A DNA stretch of 64,000 nucleotides from Ardenticatenaceae bacterium (lineage in GTDB: Bacteria > Chloroflexota > Anaerolineae > Promineifilales > Promineifilaceae): assembly GCA_020634435.1 (NCBI GenBank), contig JACKBS010000005.1, positions 744,001 to 808,000 of the forward strand. The letters run 5' to 3'. Position numbers and translations under genes: made by a program. The notes below the pieces were generated by a model. The model saw only the letters and a program-made list of their open reading frames with translations. It was not told the DNA's origin and did not search any database. Positions 7,616 through 16,964 of the stretch are shown here, piece by piece. Numbering within the stretch: position 1 is the stretch's first letter; each line of letters begins with the position of its first letter.

Positions 7616-8842
7616 TCAGGCAACGGCCGTTACTGGCAGGTAAATAGCAAAAGTGGTGCCTTCGCCAACGACACTGGAGACCTCAATACGGCCGTGATGT
7701 TCTTCCACGATCTTTTGGGCCACCGAGAGGCCCAGCCCGCTGCCTTCGGCACCTTCGCTGCCGGGGATGCGGTAGAAGCGTTCAAACAAGTGGCCAATGT
7801 CTTCAGGATCGATGCCGGGGCCAGTGTCAGCGACGTTGATTTGCACCATGTCATCCTGGCGGCTGGCGCTGAGGGTGATACGGCCGTTTACCACATTGTA
7901 CTTGACCGCATTGCTCACCAAATTGAGCAGCACTTGCTTCAGTCGATCGGAATCCCCGATAACGGCCGTTTGGTTGCTGGCCGAGGGTAAATCTGGCGCA
8001 AATTGGGTAATAATCTCAATGCCGCGCGCCGCCGCCTGTGCCTGCGAAATATCCACCACATCCTGGATGATTTGTTCAACCGACACCTCCTCACGCGCCA
8101 GCCGCATCCGACCCGATTCCAGCCGGGCAAAATCCAAGAAGTCCCGCGTCATTTTAGACAGCCGGTTCGATTCTTTCTTGATCATGCTTACCAGATCGGC
8201 ATGTTTTTCCTGGGGAATTTCGGGCCGCGTGAGCAGTTCGCTGGCAGCCGAAATAGCCATGAGCGGCGTTTTGAGCTCATGCATGATCTCGGCAATGAGG
8301 TCCGATTGGCTGAAGAGATGCGCATTCATGATGGCCACGGCCGATTGGGACGCCAATGCTTCCATCAAGGCCACGTCCTGGCCTGTGTAGTTGGCATTGT
8401 CTTGCTTGTTAATCACTTCCAAAGCACCGATGGTGCCCTGGCTGGTTATCAGCGGCACGGCCAGCATGGAGCGGGTGACAAAAGCCAAATCTTCGTCCAC
8501 GTTGGCATAAAAGCGCTCATCGGTTTGCACGTCATCCAGAATGAGGGAACGGCCGTAACGCACCACCCAGCCCGCAATGCTGTTATCTAGCGGCACAACA
8601 ATATCTTGCGGCACTTCACCGCGTGTGGACGCAGCAAAATGAAGCTGCCCCGTTGAGCGGTTTACCAGAAGGATGGAGGCGGTTTCGGTGTGGGTAAGCT
8701 CGGTAGCGACCTCCATCACCAGCGACAGCAGTTCACCCAGTCGCAAGGTAGAGCTGAGCTGCCGGCTGATTTGCAGCAGCCGCGCCAAATGTTCCGGCGA
8801 GATCGCGGTGCCTGGTTTCGCGGCGGGTTTTGCGTCATCCAT
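7616..8842 (-). CDS. GAF-domain sensor histidine kinase (cytoplasmic)
   Basis: 408 residues with no membrane segment. A GAF domain spans about residues 30-170. The dimerisation/phosphoacceptor domain has MHELKTPL with the phosphorylated histidine at 188. An ATPase domain follows with the N box (LLNLVSNAVKYN ~300), G1 DTGPGID and G2 GSGLGLSV. It should autophosphorylate in response to a small molecule or redox cue bound by the GAF domain. It is the last gene of a tight minus-strand series after the sirtuin (16 bp gap). The REC-CpaE protein two genes upstream is a plausible phosphate acceptor, inferred from position. Confidence 0.9.
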   Translation of the reverse strand: MDDAKPAAKPGTAISPEHLARLLQISRQLSSTLRLGELLSLVMEVATELTHTETASILLVNRSTGQLHFAASTRGEVPQDIVVPLDNSIAGWVVRYGRSLILDDVQTDERFYANVDEDLAFVTRSMLAVPLITSQGTIGALEVINKQDNANYTGQDVALMEALASQSAVAIMNAHLFSQSDLIAEIMHELKTPLMAISAASELLTRPEIPQEKHADLVSMIKKESNRLSKMTRDFLDFARLESGRMRLAREEVSVEQIIQDVVDISQAQAAARGIEIITQFAPDLPSASNQTAVIGDSDRLKQVLLNLVSNAVKYNVVNGRITLSASRQDDMVQINVADTGPGIDPEDIGHLFERFYRIPGSEGAEGSGLGLSVAQKIVEEHHGRIEVSSVVGEGTTFAIYLPVTAVA

Positions 8843-8858
8843 AAATTGGGCTCACTTC

Positions 8859-9641
8859 CTACTGATTGATGAACTCTTCTTTGTCGCGCCGACGAAAGGG
8901 TTCCGCCAGCTGCGGCAGCAGTTCGGCCACATCTTCCCGGAACAAGAGGTCGGCTTGCCGGTCCATGTGGGTGGGGCCAAGATTGACGATGATGAGCTGT
9001 GCGCCAGCCCGCTTGGCCAGCTCGGGCAGGTCGCCCGCGGGAGCCACGTCCAAAGAGGTCCCCGCCACCAGCATCAGGTCACACATAGCCGCTTCTGCCT
9101 GGGCCAGGTGCATCACGCGGGCGGGCAGCATCTCGCCAAATAATACCACGTTTGGTTTGATGATATGGCCGCAGGTGCAGATGGGCAGTTCGCCCGTGTG
9201 GGCATAATGCTCAAGCAGCGGTTGGGCATCCACTTCATGGTGGCAGCCCTGGCAAGTTGCGCGGCGCAGGCTGCCATGCACTTCATACACCATGCGCGAG
9301 CCAGCTCTGGTATGGAGCAGATCAATATTTTGGGTAATGACGGCCTGAAGACGGCCGTTTTCTTCCAGTGAAGCCAGGGCCAAATGGGCGGGATTGGGTT
9401 CGGCGGTGAGAATGGTGGTGGCTAACGGCCGTAGCCAATCAAAAAAGATGGCGGGGTTGTGCCGGAAGGCGTAAATCGAGGCGACTTCCATTGGGTCTAC
9501 GTTGTCCCACACCCCCGATTCCGGGCTGCGGAAATCGGGAATGCCAGAGGGTGTGCTGATACCCGCACCGGTAAGAGCTACCACTCGCTTGGCCTGACGC
9601 AGTAGTTCAATGGCACGAGCAACGGTGGGTGTTGTCATCAT
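8859..9641 (-). CDS. Sir2-family NAD-dependent protein deacylase
   Basis: 260 residues. The NAD-binding GAGISTPSGIPDFRS is at ~24-38, QNID at ~106-109 and the catalytic histidine in EVHGSL (~125). The zinc-binding cysteines are CQGC (~134-137) and CTC (~157-159). All key residues are present, so it should remove acyl groups from lysines using NAD+. It is spaced 10 bp from the REC-CpaE gene and 16 bp from the kinase gene, implying a shared transcript with signalling genes. Confidence 0.93.
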   Translation of the reverse strand: MMTTPTVARAIELLRQAKRVVALTGAGISTPSGIPDFRSPESGVWDNVDPMEVASIYAFRHNPAIFFDWLRPLATTILTAEPNPAHLALASLEENGRLQAVITQNIDLLHTRAGSRMVYEVHGSLRRATCQGCHHEVDAQPLLEHYAHTGELPICTCGHIIKPNVVLFGEMLPARVMHLAQAEAAMCDLMLVAGTSLDVAPAGDLPELAKRAGAQLIIVNLGPTHMDRQADLLFREDVAELLPQLAEPFRRRDKEEFINQ

Positions 9642-9651
9642 GGTTTTGTGA

Positions 9652-10872
9652 CTACGCTTTTATCAGCTGCTGGGCAATTTGCCGGATCAAGAGCGATGTT
9701 TTGGCTTGCGGGTTCAACTGCACCAGCGGGATGCTTTTGTTGACAGCCTGGTTCATCTCGGTTGGCGAAACCGGCAAGATGGCCGTCAGCGGGTGGTTAA
9801 GAAACTTCTCTAGCGATTCGTGTGGGATGGCCATAAGGCCGCTAAAGTCAAAAATAATGGCGCGTACGGCCGTTTCCGGCGGCGCGATCTCATGCAAATG
9901 TTCCAGCAGCAGGCGGGCATTAGCCAGGGCAACTCGCTCCGGGCGCAAACAAACGATGATCTGGTTGGCCTGAGACAAGACGGATTCAACCACGTCGGTG
10001 AGTTGGTGCCCGCAATCAATCACCAGATGGTGCCCCGGCTTGATGAGCGGTTGCAGCAGGCTAAGTGTTTGCTCAGGGTGCAGTGGCAGCGGCTCGCTGG
10101 CTAGCTGCGCGTGGGTCAGCAGCAGGTCCAGATGTTCGCTGTATTTGCTCATTTCGGCGGGCAGCGCTTCGCGCCAGCGGCTTTCTGGCTGGGTGAGCAC
10201 GTGATTCAAACCATTTTCATGTTTTTGGCTCAGGTAGAGGGCGATGTGACCTTGTATCAGGTCGAGATCAACCAGGGTTGTGTCGCGCCCGGCAGTGGCC
10301 AGGCTGTAAGCCAGGTTGATGGCCAGGGTTGTGGCTCCTGCACCACCACGAGCTCCCAAAACGGCCGTTACGCTGCCAGAATTGGGAAAAGAGATTGTGT
10401 TGGTTACTCGGCCGCCACTCTCACGAGGCTTGGGTTTCTTTTTCTCGGGGAGCGGTTCATGCAGACGTGTTTCGGCTGCGGCTTTAGGCGTACGGTCTTC
10501 GAGAATCATGCGTACGCGTTCCAAAAGTTCGTCTGGTTCGGTCGGTTTGGTCAGGTAATCATCGGCTCCAGCGTCAAACCCGGCCAGTTTTTGCTCGGCT
10601 TCGTCAACGGCCGTAAACATGATAATGGGGATATCGGCCAATTTGGGCGTGCCCCGGACCCGGCGGCATACTTCCCACCCATCCATCTCGGGCATCATGC
10701 CGTCTACCATGATCAAATCTGGGCTTTCCGAATCAGCCAGGCTTAACCCGCGAAAGCCAGAGCGTGCCCCCAGCACATTGTACCCTTGCTGCTGCAAAAC
10801 GCGCTGGATGATGTTTAATGTTTCTGGATGATCGTCTATAACAAGAATCTTATAGGCAATTGGCGATGTCAT
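9652..10872 (-). CDS. Response-regulator receiver fused to a CpaE/TadZ-like ATPase
   Basis: 406 residues. Residues 1-125 are a CheY-like receiver with the phosphorylated aspartate in MVDGMMPEMDG (~56) and the conserved lysine in LTKPTEP. After a charged linker, a MinD/ParA-type P-loop domain begins with GARGGAGATTLAINLA (~170-185), lacking the second lysine of a standard Walker A as CpaE/TadZ proteins often do. Such proteins usually place pilus (Tad) machinery at a cell pole, but no tad/cpa gene is in this window. The upstream trio genes and the downstream sirtuin and kinase are on the same strand. Confidence 0.85.
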   Translation of the reverse strand: MTSPIAYKILVIDDHPETLNIIQRVLQQQGYNVLGARSGFRGLSLADSESPDLIMVDGMMPEMDGWEVCRRVRGTPKLADIPIIMFTAVDEAEQKLAGFDAGADDYLTKPTEPDELLERVRMILEDRTPKAAAETRLHEPLPEKKKPKPRESGGRVTNTISFPNSGSVTAVLGARGGAGATTLAINLAYSLATAGRDTTLVDLDLIQGHIALYLSQKHENGLNHVLTQPESRWREALPAEMSKYSEHLDLLLTHAQLASEPLPLHPEQTLSLLQPLIKPGHHLVIDCGHQLTDVVESVLSQANQIIVCLRPERVALANARLLLEHLHEIAPPETAVRAIIFDFSGLMAIPHESLEKFLNHPLTAILPVSPTEMNQAVNKSIPLVQLNPQAKTSLLIRQIAQQLIKA

Positions 10873-10907
10873 GAATTATTCCTGGTACAAATGAATGGAT
10901 GTCAAAA

Positions 10908-11696
10908 TTATACGGGTGGCCAGGGATAATGCCGCCCCGGACCGGGTGAAACAAACTTTGCCTCATGGTAAAGTCGGAGGGTACGTTTTTGCAGCGCTTC
11001 TACTTCTGCCTGAGCCAGCAAGCGTGTCAAGTTGGTGCGAAGGCCACCTTCATTGGTGGCCAGTTTGTTGCTAAAGGTTTCCAGGTCAGTCAACAGGTCG
11101 GCGGGAATTGGTTCACCGGCAAATTCCCAAATCACCGTGCGCAGCTTGTACTCGGTATGAAAACAAATGCCATGATCGATGAGCCACAAGCGGTCACCCT
11201 CTTCACGCTCTTCCAACAACACATGCCCGGCTTTGCGATCTGCATTGTTGATGATGATATCCAAAATCACGGTCTTTTGTAAAGCGTCCCGAAATAGCGG
11301 TTCGCCTTCAAAGGTAAAGTAATGGGCTTCCGGGTCGTGTGTGATGAACAGCTGCACGGAACCTGTACCGTGGTCGCCTTCGCGCAGCACGGTGGGCGGA
11401 ATGAGGTCCCAGCCCAACGCGTCGCTGACCAGAAAGGCGGCGCGTTCCCGTTGGCAAAGGGTTCCTTGGGTAAAATCCCACAACGGCCGTTCCCCACGGC
11501 GCGGTTTGTACACGGCACGGATATCGTCAAAGGCATTGCGAGGCAGAGTGGGGAATGCTTCCCAAACGGCCGTATTCGGGCAAATATTTACCAGGAAGGA
11601 ATAGTTGGAACTCCAGGGCAACACGCCTTTGACATCCAATGTGCCAACTTGTAACAACTGGAGCCATTCGGCTGTGGTTATTGCCTGTTGTGCCAT
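10908..11696 (-). CDS. SCO1664-family protein (PI3/4-kinase-like fold)
   Basis: 262 residues. Visible family features are YKPRRGERPLWDF (~63-75), DIIINNADRKAGH (~146-158) and LWLIDHGICFH (~172-182). The N-x-DR-K-GH and D-HG-F motifs parallel the catalytic and metal loops of phosphatidylinositol-kinase-like enzymes. This corresponds to the SCO1664 family (TIGR03843), which in actinobacteria is encoded with a DUF3090 protein and a phosphomutase-like protein. Exactly those two precede it here, so the group is conserved. Its substrate is unknown. Confidence 0.85.
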   Translation of the reverse strand: MAQQAITTAEWLQLLQVGTLDVKGVLPWSSNYSFLVNICPNTAVWEAFPTLPRNAFDDIRAVYKPRRGERPLWDFTQGTLCQRERAAFLVSDALGWDLIPPTVLREGDHGTGSVQLFITHDPEAHYFTFEGEPLFRDALQKTVILDIIINNADRKAGHVLLEEREEGDRLWLIDHGICFHTEYKLRTVIWEFAGEPIPADLLTDLETFSNKLATNEGGLRTNLTRLLAQAEVEALQKRTLRLYHEAKFVSPGPGRHYPWPPV

Positions 11697-11750
11697 TTTA
11701 ACGATTCACACCAACCAGCCACGTGCGATATGCGCCAAACAAAATATGCA

Positions 11751-12257
11751 TCAATGGGCGTGACCATTCCGCTGCGGACAAAAATGCCCGGTCGGATCAA
11801 TTGGTTTGCCGCAGTTGCCGCAAATCGGCCGTCCCGCCTTAACCACATCGTAGGCGTGCTGCACCAATGATTGCACCTGCGCCCGTGTAATCCAGTAGCT
11901 TACCACGTTGGGCTCTTCCTCTTCTTCTACCAGTTCGTAAGCAACCAGCACGACCTGGTTACTGTCTTCGTTGTAGCCAATGCCAATGTTGCCCACGCGG
12001 AACAGCGATTCCACGGGTTCACGCAGGCGCATATCAGTCCACACGGACGTGTCGTTGGGTTCGGGGTATTTGGTAGACAGCTCCTGAATGAGCGCTTCAA
12101 AGCTTTCGGCCAGCATCCGCGCCTGTTCTTTTTCGATGGTTACGGAAATTGTTTGTGAGCCGCGGCTGCCTTGCAGGTAAAAGGTACGCTGCCCTGGCGG
12201 GCCGATCGTACCGACGGTAATTTGTGTTGCGGGATTTAGTTCAATGTGGCTAGCCAT
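11751..12257 (-). CDS. DUF3090 family protein
   Basis: 168 residues. The start (GTIGPPGQRTFYLQ) and end (CGNCGKPIDPTGHFCPQRNGH) match DUF3090/TIGR03847. The C-terminal CxxC...H.C cluster is likely a zinc ribbon. The function is unknown. It lies 8 bp after the phosphomutase-like gene and 54 bp before the SCO1664-family gene, the same trio as in actinobacteria. Confidence 0.9.
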   Translation of the reverse strand: MASHIELNPATQITVGTIGPPGQRTFYLQGSRGSQTISVTIEKEQARMLAESFEALIQELSTKYPEPNDTSVWTDMRLREPVESLFRVGNIGIGYNEDSNQVVLVAYELVEEEEEPNVVSYWITRAQVQSLVQHAYDVVKAGRPICGNCGKPIDPTGHFCPQRNGHAH

Positions 12258-12265
12258 AAGGTTCT

Positions 12266-12970
12266 CTAACTATGCGTGTTGCCATCGGTAACGGCCGTTT
12301 CGCCATTATCCGATTTTTCTGTTTTTTCATTTTTCTTGTTGTGCTCAGTTGGTTTGGGCGGTGGCTGCAAAGGCCCGTCGTCGTTGATGCGCCCAACGCG
12401 CACCATGCCGTTACCAGACAGATGGAGCACGCTTACCGAGGCGGGGGAAACAATGATTCTTTGGAACAGGTCGATGTGTACCCCCAGGTAGTAAGCCAGC
12501 ACCAGTTTTATTAGATCGGCATGGGAGACGACCACAATGATATCCTGGTCATCGTGACTTTGGGCCAGCGTTTCAATCGCTTCTACGCCGCGCATCTGCA
12601 CGCCGCGCAGCGAATCGCCACCGGGGAACTTCATACGGCTGGGGAAAAACTGCACGGTGAACCACTCTTTTTTCTTGGCCAGCTTTTTGATCTTCTTGCC
12701 TTCCCATTCGCCATATCGCACCTCACCCACCGTTTCTAGCAGGTGGACAGGTAGGTTCAAAGTGGTGGCAATAAAATCAGCCGTTTCCTGGCAGCGCAGT
12801 ACGGGGCTGCTGTAAATGGCCTTTACGGGTAACGGAGCTAACCTTTCGGCGGCCGCGGTGGCTTGCTGACGGCCGTTTTCATTTAAATGAATGCCTTCAA
12901 TCCAGCCTGCCAGACGATGCTTTTTTACCCAGTCGTTTTCGCCGTGTCGCACAAGAATTATGGTCGTCAT
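12266..12970 (-). CDS. Histidine phosphatase superfamily, MSMEG_4193-like phosphomutase
   Basis: 234 residues from ATG 12970; a TTG six codons earlier is a weaker choice. ILVRHGEND holds the catalytic RHG, the second arginine and acid lie in SSPVLRCQETADF and EVRYGEWEG, and the late histidine is in VVSHADLIK. This is the histidine-phosphatase fold. With DUF3090 and SCO1664-family proteins it forms the TIGR03848/03847/03843 set. A phosphoryl-transfer role on an unknown metabolite is likely. The C-terminal ~30 residues are charged and probably disordered. Confidence 0.88.
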   Translation of the reverse strand: MTTIILVRHGENDWVKKHRLAGWIEGIHLNENGRQQATAAAERLAPLPVKAIYSSPVLRCQETADFIATTLNLPVHLLETVGEVRYGEWEGKKIKKLAKKKEWFTVQFFPSRMKFPGGDSLRGVQMRGVEAIETLAQSHDDQDIIVVVSHADLIKLVLAYYLGVHIDLFQRIIVSPASVSVLHLSGNGMVRVGRINDDGPLQPPPKPTEHNKKNEKTEKSDNGETAVTDGNTHS

Positions 12971-13034
12971 GGGTGAATAATAGCACAAGTGAGAAACCAG
13001 TGAAATAGATATTGTGCATACCTTGGCATATCCA

Positions 13035-13115
13035 TTCTGTTCAGCTAAACGGCTGGCGTTGGGTAGGGGGATATGGAGTGGGGGTGGAAACGGCCGTTAA
13101 TTTCGCTGAACAGAA
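13035..13115. repeat. 11-bp inverted repeat flanking the mrdA stop region
   Basis: TTCTGTTCAGC (13035-13045) is perfectly mirrored by GCTGAACAGAA (13105-13115). The latter lies in the last codons of mrdA. The wide loop includes an ACGGCCGT. It may act as a transcript-end structure; there is no T-run. Confidence 0.5.
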
Positions 13116-15514
13116 CTTAACAAATCTGGCGGCATCACCGGATTAAAACTGATCGAGTTGCACACGCGGGTAACCGACCCAGGCAGTTCAGTATCAACAT
13201 TGCCGGTGAATTGGGCATATTGACCCAGGCCAAAGTACGCCGCCATGACGTTGCAGGCCACCGGCGCGGCCCACTGCGAACCTTCGCCACCATGGTACAA
13301 AAACGCCGCCACCACAATTTCTGGTTCGTCAAACGGTGCGTAGCCCACATACCAAGAGTGGGTCGGCAAAATCCGGCGGTTCAAAATGTCGTCGAAGCTG
13401 CACCACCCTTTTTCAATGGCGATGTTGTCGCAGAATTCGGCCGTACCGGTTTTACCTGCGGTGACAATGCCAAAGGGTTCCAACCAATCCACGTAAGTGG
13501 CCCCGGTGTAAAACTGCTCTTCATCAATGCGCGTATTCACCAGCCGCATCCCTTCAGCAACCGTTTCCAGGTGCTGCCGGTCTACATCTACGGCGTTGAC
13601 CACCTCTGGCTGGTAAATGTACTGGCCATTGGCATCAAAGCGCACATTAAATGATGGGTCGTTTAATGGATTCCCGTCAGCGTCGGTAAGGATGGTACGG
13701 CCGTCTGCCCCCAATCTTGCCCGCGCCACAATCTGGCTGTTCTCATCCACAAAAACCACATTGCCATCTGAATCCGCCATGTGATGCACAATGGTGGGCC
13801 GGTACAAAAAGCCACCATTGGCCACCACAGATGCCATTTGGGCCACCTGCATCGGCGAGGCGGTCAAAAACCCCTGGCCAATGCCCATGTTGTAATCATC
13901 ACCGGTAGACCACGGCTCGCCATAGACACGTGCCTTCCAGCCGCGGTCGGGCGGCAAATCGCCCGCTGCTTCCAGGGGCAGCTCAATGCCCTGTGTCCGG
14001 CCAAACCCAAACTGCGACGCATAGCGTGACAACCGGTCAATGCCCAAACCCTCTACAAATTCACCGTCCTGGTCAAAACCACCGCTAATTTTGTAAAAGA
14101 AAATATCGCAAGAGTTGGCCAGCCCGGTGATGGCGTTCATCATGCCATGCCCGGCGCGGAACCAGCAGACAAACGTTTGGGCCCGGCCCGGATCATTGGG
14201 GGCAAAGCGGTTGGGGATGGTAATTTCACCCGAGCCCAAAATGAGCCGTGAAGCAGTAATGGTGCCCTCTTGCAAGGCCGCCGAATCCGGCACAATTTTG
14301 AACGTAGAACCGGGCGGATAAATACTGCTCACGGCATGGTTCACAAACGGCTGGTACACGCTGCGCGACTGCGTCAGGTAATACTCAACGGGCACTTCCG
14401 TTTGGAAGCGGTTATTGTCGAAGCTGGGCAGGCTGACCATTGCCAAAATTTCGCCGGTTTTGGGGTTCATCACCACCACGGCTCCTTGCTGCACTTCTAC
14501 AAACGATTCCTGCCCTGTGATTTCGTCGCGGGCGGGAACCAGTTCGCGCTGTTCCATCGCCTGCCGCAAAATCTCGGTGGCAATGATTTGCAAATCCAGG
14601 TCCAGCGTCAGGTGCAGGTTCAGGCCAGCGACGGGATCTTCAGCCAGGCCAATTTGGCGCAGTTCGCGGCCCGTCCAGTCCACTTCAATCTGGCGTTCGC
14701 CCTTGGTGCCTGCCATTTCCAATTCCATGGAAGATTCCAGCCCTGCCCAGCCCACGCGGTCGTCGCGCTGATAGCCCAACCCTAAATCCAGCCAACTTTC
14801 GTTGGGCAGCGGCCCCATAAAGCCAATGATGGGCGCGGTGTATTCGGCGGAGGGGTAGTAGCGCAGTGGTTCGGGCAGCACCCGCACGCCAGGCAAGAAG
14901 ATGCTTTCTTGCTCGATGGTGTACGCTTCGGTGATGGGAATACCCGAGGTGATGACCGCCGGAATATATTGCAGCGGGTTGTTGATGCGCACAATCTCAG
15001 CAATGCTGTCTGGCAGCTGCTCCACAACACCGGCCTGGGCCAACGCCTCTTGGCTGGAGACGCCGTAGATTTCGGCCAGGCGTGTATAGGTTTCTACCAG
15101 CTCTGGGTTAGCATCAGCGACTAAAGCTTGCTGCTGCAATGTATTGGTGATCGGGACGCCAGTTAGCAGCGACAACCGCTCGTAGATGGCCTGGAGTTCG
15201 GCTTCGTCATCGGGCAAAAAAGTGGGGGTGATGGTGACGTTGAAGCTGGGAATGTTGATCGCCAGCGGGTCACCGTCCCGGTCGAAGATAACGCCACGGG
15301 GTGCGTCGTTGCGCAGAATAGCAAATTGGTTTTCCTGGGCCTGGGCTTGCAGGTCGCTGCCCTGATTTTGCTGAATCCAGTAAACGCGGTAGAGCAGCAG
15401 CCCCAGTACGGCCACGACGGCTAATCGAAAAAAGAAGAGGCGGCCGCGCAGACCAAAGTCTTCCTTTTGCAGTTCTTCTTGATCTTCTACGCGGTCCCAA
15501 CCCATTCGTGACAT
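13097..15514 (-). CDS. mrdA: Penicillin-binding protein 2 (peptidoglycan transpeptidase)
   Basis: 805 residues, longer than the ~630 of E. coli PBP2. One N-terminal membrane helix (LFFFRLAVVAVLGLLLYRVYWI) is followed by a dimerisation/pedestal domain. The transpeptidase domain has all three motifs: PPGSTFK with the active serine (~400), SCD (~465) and KTGTAE (~690). It cross-links peptidoglycan during side-wall growth with the MreBCD system, whose genes lie immediately upstream on the same strand. The extra length is mainly in an insert after the SCD motif. rodA is not in the window. Confidence 0.93.
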   Translation of the reverse strand: MSRMGWDRVEDQEELQKEDFGLRGRLFFFRLAVVAVLGLLLYRVYWIQQNQGSDLQAQAQENQFAILRNDAPRGVIFDRDGDPLAINIPSFNVTITPTFLPDDEAELQAIYERLSLLTGVPITNTLQQQALVADANPELVETYTRLAEIYGVSSQEALAQAGVVEQLPDSIAEIVRINNPLQYIPAVITSGIPITEAYTIEQESIFLPGVRVLPEPLRYYPSAEYTAPIIGFMGPLPNESWLDLGLGYQRDDRVGWAGLESSMELEMAGTKGERQIEVDWTGRELRQIGLAEDPVAGLNLHLTLDLDLQIIATEILRQAMEQRELVPARDEITGQESFVEVQQGAVVVMNPKTGEILAMVSLPSFDNNRFQTEVPVEYYLTQSRSVYQPFVNHAVSSIYPPGSTFKIVPDSAALQEGTITASRLILGSGEITIPNRFAPNDPGRAQTFVCWFRAGHGMMNAITGLANSCDIFFYKISGGFDQDGEFVEGLGIDRLSRYASQFGFGRTQGIELPLEAAGDLPPDRGWKARVYGEPWSTGDDYNMGIGQGFLTASPMQVAQMASVVANGGFLYRPTIVHHMADSDGNVVFVDENSQIVARARLGADGRTILTDADGNPLNDPSFNVRFDANGQYIYQPEVVNAVDVDRQHLETVAEGMRLVNTRIDEEQFYTGATYVDWLEPFGIVTAGKTGTAEFCDNIAIEKGWCSFDDILNRRILPTHSWYVGYAPFDEPEIVVAAFLYHGGEGSQWAAPVACNVMAAYFGLGQYAQFTGNVDTELPGSVTRVCNSISFNPVMPPDLLSSVQRN

Positions 15515-15582
15515 AGTTTTTCCTTCGCAGCAAGCTGTCAGCCCGTGTTGCTATGCGGCTCACAGCGCTGTTGAATACCTCA

Positions 15583-16083
15583 TTATAGCTGAACGCGCCG
15601 TGGCCTAAGCATGCGGTCGAGGAAGTAGAACAGCCAGTACACGGGCAAGATGGTCAGCACATTGATCAGGATCATGGTGGGCAAGATAGCTATGCTTTGG
15701 AAATCGGCGACAGTGCCAAAGAGGCGCAGCAGAATGATGTTCAGGATGAAGCTAATGATAGTTGCCAGCCCGGCTAAAGCTAGCGGCAGCAGGACGCGGC
15801 TTTTGGGCAGCGCTTGTTTGGCCCAAATTACGGCCGTTACCCCCACCATAAACGCCAGCGACGAAACACCGACCGGGGTAATCGAAAAGAAATCGGTAAA
15901 GACACCCGCAAAAAAGGCCCAGACAGCACCTTCCTCGATGCCATAAAGCAGACCCCAGGCCAAGGCAACCAAAAAAGCCAGTTGAGGCATGGCTCCTAAG
16001 ATGGGGAAGTGGGGCAGTACGGCCGTTTCCACCAGCCCCAACACCAGCATCAGCGGAATCGCCAGGTAAACCGATGAACTCAT
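15583..16083 (-). CDS. mreD: Rod shape-determining protein MreD
   Basis: 166 residues with five or six hydrophobic segments and almost no soluble part, as in MreD. It starts immediately after the mreC stop and is followed by mrdA, so gene order confirms a weakly conserved family. It should anchor the elongation complex (MreB-MreC-RodA-PBP2) in the membrane. Confidence 0.88.
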   Translation of the reverse strand: MSSSVYLAIPLMLVLGLVETAVLPHFPILGAMPQLAFLVALAWGLLYGIEEGAVWAFFAGVFTDFFSITPVGVSSLAFMVGVTAVIWAKQALPKSRVLLPLALAGLATIISFILNIILLRLFGTVADFQSIAILPTMILINVLTILPVYWLFYFLDRMLRPRRVQL

Positions 16084-16944
16084 CTAATTCTCCGTGGGAC
16101 TCTCAAAAATGGATGTGTCAATGGCGGTAAAATCTGTGACCACCAACACAATTTCCAGCGTGTCAAAATCGGTGGCCGGCTGCACGATGGCCTGCTGAAA
16201 CAAGTCTGACTCATTGCGCAAAACCTGCACCACCCGGCCAATGACAATGTCCTGGGGAAAGTCACCGCCGAGCCCGGAGGTTAGCACAACTTCGCCCACT
16301 TCTAGCTGAAACTTGAGATCGATCCAGTCAACGATTAAATCGCCGCTGGCCCCGCGCCCTTTGAGGCTACCAGTGGCCCGTGAGGTGCCCAGCCGCACGG
16401 GAATGGCGCTGGCGTTGTCGGTGATGAGTACAACCTGGGATGAGTTTTGCGTGGTGCGGAAAATACGGCCGATTAAGCCACGCGGACTTTCTACCGGCAT
16501 CCCTACTCGAAAGCCATCTTCGGAGCCTTTGTCGATGATGATGCTGCGTACCGCCGGGCTGGTATCGTAGCCGATGACGTTGGCAGTTTGGCGGCGCAGC
16601 TCTGGCGTTTGCCGTACGCGGTTAAACAGGTCCTGCAAAATCTGGTACTCACCCTGAACTTCACGCAGCTCTTCGTTTTCTCGTTCCAATGCTTCTAGCT
16701 GCGCCTGCAAGAGCTCAATTTCGCTGCGGGCTTCATCTAAATCGCGCGGGCCGGAGAGGGCGTCGGCAACGGTGTCGGTTTGGCCGGATATCCAGCTAGC
16801 AACGGCCGTTAGCGGATCGCGCATAAAACCAAACAAGATGTCCAGATTGCCCGTGCTGTCTAAAACGCTCAATATGATTGAAGCGCCCACGAGGATAGCA
16901 ATGGTGACCCAGCGAATCCTGCGTTGAGCATCGTTTAAGTTCAT
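16084..16944 (-). CDS. mreC: Rod shape-determining protein MreC
   Basis: 286 residues. One N-terminal membrane helix (WVTIAILVGASIILSVL) is followed by a coiled coil (~75-105, rich in E/L/Q: IELLQAQLEALERENEEL) and a C-terminal beta domain containing GLIGRIFRTT and GLGGDFPQDI, typical of MreC. It links the cytoplasmic MreB filament to periplasmic PBP2. It overlaps functionally and positionally with mreD, directly downstream. Confidence 0.92.
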   Translation of the reverse strand: MNLNDAQRRIRWVTIAILVGASIILSVLDSTGNLDILFGFMRDPLTAVASWISGQTDTVADALSGPRDLDEARSEIELLQAQLEALERENEELREVQGEYQILQDLFNRVRQTPELRRQTANVIGYDTSPAVRSIIIDKGSEDGFRVGMPVESPRGLIGRIFRTTQNSSQVVLITDNASAIPVRLGTSRATGSLKGRGASGDLIVDWIDLKFQLEVGEVVLTSGLGGDFPQDIVIGRVVQVLRNESDLFQQAIVQPATDFDTLEIVLVVTDFTAIDTSIFESPTEN

Positions 16945-16964
16945 AATGATCGGTGTTTATCGTA

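Noticed and set aside
8003..8590. Plus-strand open frames opposite the GAF kinase
   Set aside because: Antisense shadow of a well-supported kinase gene without start signals.
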